DNA from: Aerococcus viridans
GTDB lineage: Bacteria; Bacillota; Bacilli; Lactobacillales; Aerococcaceae
DNA length: 64,000 bases
Direction of reading: 5' to 3'
NCBI RefSeq assembly: GCF_002871935.1
Contig: NZ_PNHQ01000002.1
Span: 62,001-126,000, forward strand
The notes beneath the pieces were generated by a model that was not told where the DNA came from, searched no databases, and saw only the letters and a list, made by a program, of their open reading frames with translations. The position numbers were made by a program, and so were the translations under genes. This document shows positions 62,201-64,000 of this stretch, piece after piece; positions within the stretch are counted from its first letter, which is position 1, and each line of letters begins with the position of its first letter.

Positions 62201-62962
62201 TTATTTAACCTGCCATGTAATTTCTGTTAAGCAATGGGCATTATCTTCACTATCGATTACATGTTGCGTAACAAATGTATCGCCTGTATTAAGTGAATCC
62301 GATAGTGCCGATAAATCTGAGTGCACTTTTCCTTCTTGATGTAGATACATCTCTTTTTCATAGGCAACTGTATAATTAATCGGAGTATATTTTTCAAACC
62401 AGTCCATCCCTAATGAATTCGTAATCCAACGTAAATAAATTGTATTATTTACATGGTTATTCATATCTATATCCAAAAATTTTACTTCAAAGCGATTAAC
62501 CTTAGAGTCAACTTTAACTTGTTTGTTTAGCCGTTTCCGCCGACTGGCCTTTACTTCTTTTTCAACCTGATACCATTCTGCAACTATTTCTGGGATACGG
62601 ACAATAGACCGGTGATTTAGATCAATTAGGGCAAAAGTTGTCTCTGCTTGCGCTAACACTAAGCCGTCTTTTGACTTTAGGGCATAATGCCTTTTACTAA
62701 AAAATTTGTTGTAGGTAGTAGCTTCAGTTTCTACAATGATCTCTTCGTTGTAACGTGGTAAACGATTGATGTCTATTTGATTTTGCGTAATAATCCAAGC
62801 CCACCCCTGTTCACGAAAACCTTCTTTCGCTTCAGGAATGGTTTCTTCTTGATTATTAGATGCAATCAACATAATATCCAAGATAGCAGGAAGTGTCATT
62901 TCTCCTAAAGCATTACAATGGTAATGACGTACTTTAATTAACTCTTGATATACTAAACCCAT
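62201..62962 (-). CDS. Acyl-ACP thioesterase
   Basis: The 253-aa protein carries two hot-dog domains. RHYHCNALGEMTLPAILD starts the first, and the second has the catalytic region DIDMNNHVNNTIYLRWITN with the Asn-x-His core. It cuts acyl chains from acyl carrier protein to release free fatty acids. AAGGAGGTAAAAGA precedes the ATG. It is probably cotranscribed with coaA. Confidence 0.93.
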   Translation of the reverse strand: MGLVYQELIKVRHYHCNALGEMTLPAILDIMLIASNNQEETIPEAKEGFREQGWAWIITQNQIDINRLPRYNEEIIVETEATTYNKFFSKRHYALKSKDGLVLAQAETTFALIDLNHRSIVRIPEIVAEWYQVEKEVKASRRKRLNKQVKVDSKVNRFEVKFLDIDMNNHVNNTIYLRWITNSLGMDWFEKYTPINYTVAYEKEMYLHQEGKVHSDLSALSDSLNTGDTFVTQHVIDSEDNAHCLTEITWQVK

Positions 62963-63095
62963 TCTTTTACCTCCTTGATAATTTCAAACCGTATCATTCG
63001 ATATACTATCCTCCAATAACATAACTCTTATTATACGTATATTTCACATTTTAAGCTAGCATAAAAACATTAATCTGGACCTATGTAGTAACGTA

Positions 63096-63127
63096 AAAAG
63101 GGCTAGAAACTTATCGTTCTAACCCTT
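63096..63127 (-). terminator. Terminator of the FetAB-type operon
   Basis: Minus-strand stem AAAGGG...CCCTTT with inner TTAGAA/TTCTAG (63096-63127), one mismatch, then five T. It follows the permease gene. Confidence 0.7.
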
Positions 63128-63136
63128 TCCATCTTT

Positions 63137-63907
63137 CTATGATGGGATTTGTAATTGACCATATTCACTATAAAAATGAGGATAGGCTAGGTAAACTGCA
63201 ATCATAGAAGTAATAGCTGAAGTAGCAACCATCATAAAATAGATTAGAATTTGATACATGATTGCACTTAGTGGTACAGCACCAGCTAACATCATCCCAG
63301 TCATCATACCTGGTAATAAAACTAATCCTACGGTTCTGGCAGTATCAATAGTTGGTTGCATAGCAGCCTTGATTGCTTCTCTTAAAATGCTAGTAGATGC
63401 CAATTTAATAGATGCACCTAGTGCTAATTGTTCGTTTACTTCTTGCTGAGATTTTGAAAACTCATTATTTAAATTACGAAAAGCCAAACCAATTACAGAC
63501 ATAGCATTACCAACTAACATTCCTGTTATCGGAATAATTTGTGCTGGTACAAACTGTATAGATCCTGAAATTACCAAGACAAGAATAGAAGTTACCACCC
63601 CACCAATAATTGCTATTAATGATATTTTAAAAGCATTTGGTATCTTATTTGCGCGTTTACCGGAATTATAAGCTGCATTTACAATCATAAAAATCATAAT
63701 CAGTGCTGTTACTATGAATGAATGAATTTGGAATATATAAGTAAGGACGTATCCAATGATGACAAGTTGAACAACCATACGCAACATTGCCCAAAGAATA
63801 TCCTTTTCTAATCCAAGTTTTTCTTTATATGAAATGAATACAGCAATTACAACTAAAATAAATGAAAAAGCTAGGGTCGTTGGTGTTATTGTTAAGGCAT
63901 TAGTCAT
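63137..63907 (-). CDS. FetB-type ABC transporter permease (UPF0014)
   Basis: The 256-aa protein from ATG 63907 (behind TTGAGGAGTGTAGTAGAA) has about seven membrane segments and the family motifs GMLVGNAMSVIGLAFRNL and ARTVGLVLLPGMMTGMMLAG. In Escherichia coli the FetAB system exports iron and aids oxidative-stress resistance. The start overlaps the end of the ATP-binding gene by eight bases. Confidence 0.88.
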   Translation of the reverse strand: MTNALTITPTTLAFSFILVVIAVFISYKEKLGLEKDILWAMLRMVVQLVIIGYVLTYIFQIHSFIVTALIMIFMIVNAAYNSGKRANKIPNAFKISLIAIIGGVVTSILVLVISGSIQFVPAQIIPITGMLVGNAMSVIGLAFRNLNNEFSKSQQEVNEQLALGASIKLASTSILREAIKAAMQPTIDTARTVGLVLLPGMMTGMMLAGAVPLSAIMYQILIYFMMVATSAITSMIAVYLAYPHFYSEYGQLQIPS

Positions 63908-64000
63908 TTCTACTACACTCCTCAATTGATATTTGCTGTTGGGAAATATGCACAATCCGGTTTGGACTAATAGAGCCATCTTCGATATGACTCACCCAAA
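63900..64000 (-). CDS. FetA-type ABC ATP-binding protein, C-terminal end only
   Basis: The last 32 codons are visible, beginning in frame WVSHIEDGSISPNRIVHIS and ending IEECSRND. W-V-S-H is the H-loop strand that follows Walker B in ABC ATPases. The gene continues past the right edge. It overlaps the start of the permease gene by eight bases, as expected for a FetAB operon. Confidence 0.7.
   Translation of the reverse strand, partial: WVSHIEDGSISPNRIVHISQQQISIEECSRND

Overview
The window is low-GC DNA (my impression is mid to upper 30s percent G+C, not counted) with strong AGGAGG-type ribosome binding sites, T-box riboswitches, class Ib ribonucleotide reductase, RecU, a Firmicutes-type dnaG-rpoD pair and CopY. 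This points to a lactic-acid-type Firmicute (order Lactobacillales, plausibly Aerococcaceae or Carnobacteriaceae; the genus is an inference I cannot test here).

Region 1 (1 to about 18,300) is the early and lysogeny end of a temperate phage, cut by the left window edge. The leftward early operon carries small regulators and accessory proteins (ORF6C, DUF771, DUF3102, DUF1642), then a replication/recombination block: Gp157, an AAA_24 NTPase, a superfamily II helicase, a DUF669 protein, a P4-type primase-helicase, a YozE-like protein and a VRR-NUC nuclease. A cluster of short repeats around an AT-rich core just after the primase-helicase looks like the phage origin. Further left are a PnuC-like transporter and, at the edge, a glutaredoxin-like start. 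The rightward lysogeny genes are an S24-type repressor, a zinc-ribbon protein, an Abi_2-family (AbiD/AbiF-like) gene behind a promoter, structured RNA and terminator, and a tyrosine integrase next to the chromosomal junction. A membrane-anchored protein with its own promoter lies antisense inside the early region. Several genes are too short for usual ORF cut-offs: 55, 34, 33, 29 and 12 codons.

Region 2 (18,600 to 29,130) is a FUSC membrane protein behind a leader terminator, then the leftward arginine biosynthesis operon argB-argF-argC-argJ-argD. That operon follows one strong promoter and two tandem T-box riboswitches that read CGC and CGU (both Arg). carB lies upstream on the same strand with its own promoter, and no carA is visible.

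Region 3 (29,700 to 43,500) is core machinery: dnaG-rpoD, engB/ysxC, clpX, a nucleoside transporter next to a nucleoside hydrolase, tig, recU-pbp1A and a lipase-like hydrolase. Two copies of a 171-bp non-coding repeat sit beside rpoD and after pbp1A.

Region 4 (43,500 to 64,000) holds nrdI-nrdE-nrdF behind likely NrdR boxes, a lone copY-like repressor, ung, a Cof-type phosphatase, an SDR protein without the catalytic lysine, ppx-ppk (polyphosphate), an ABC-F protein with a possible leader peptide, a heterodimeric ABC exporter, an AI-2E family protein, coaA, an acyl-ACP thioesterase and a FetAB-type transporter cut by the right edge.

All coordinates were read by eye. Domain names rest on motif recognition, not on database searches.
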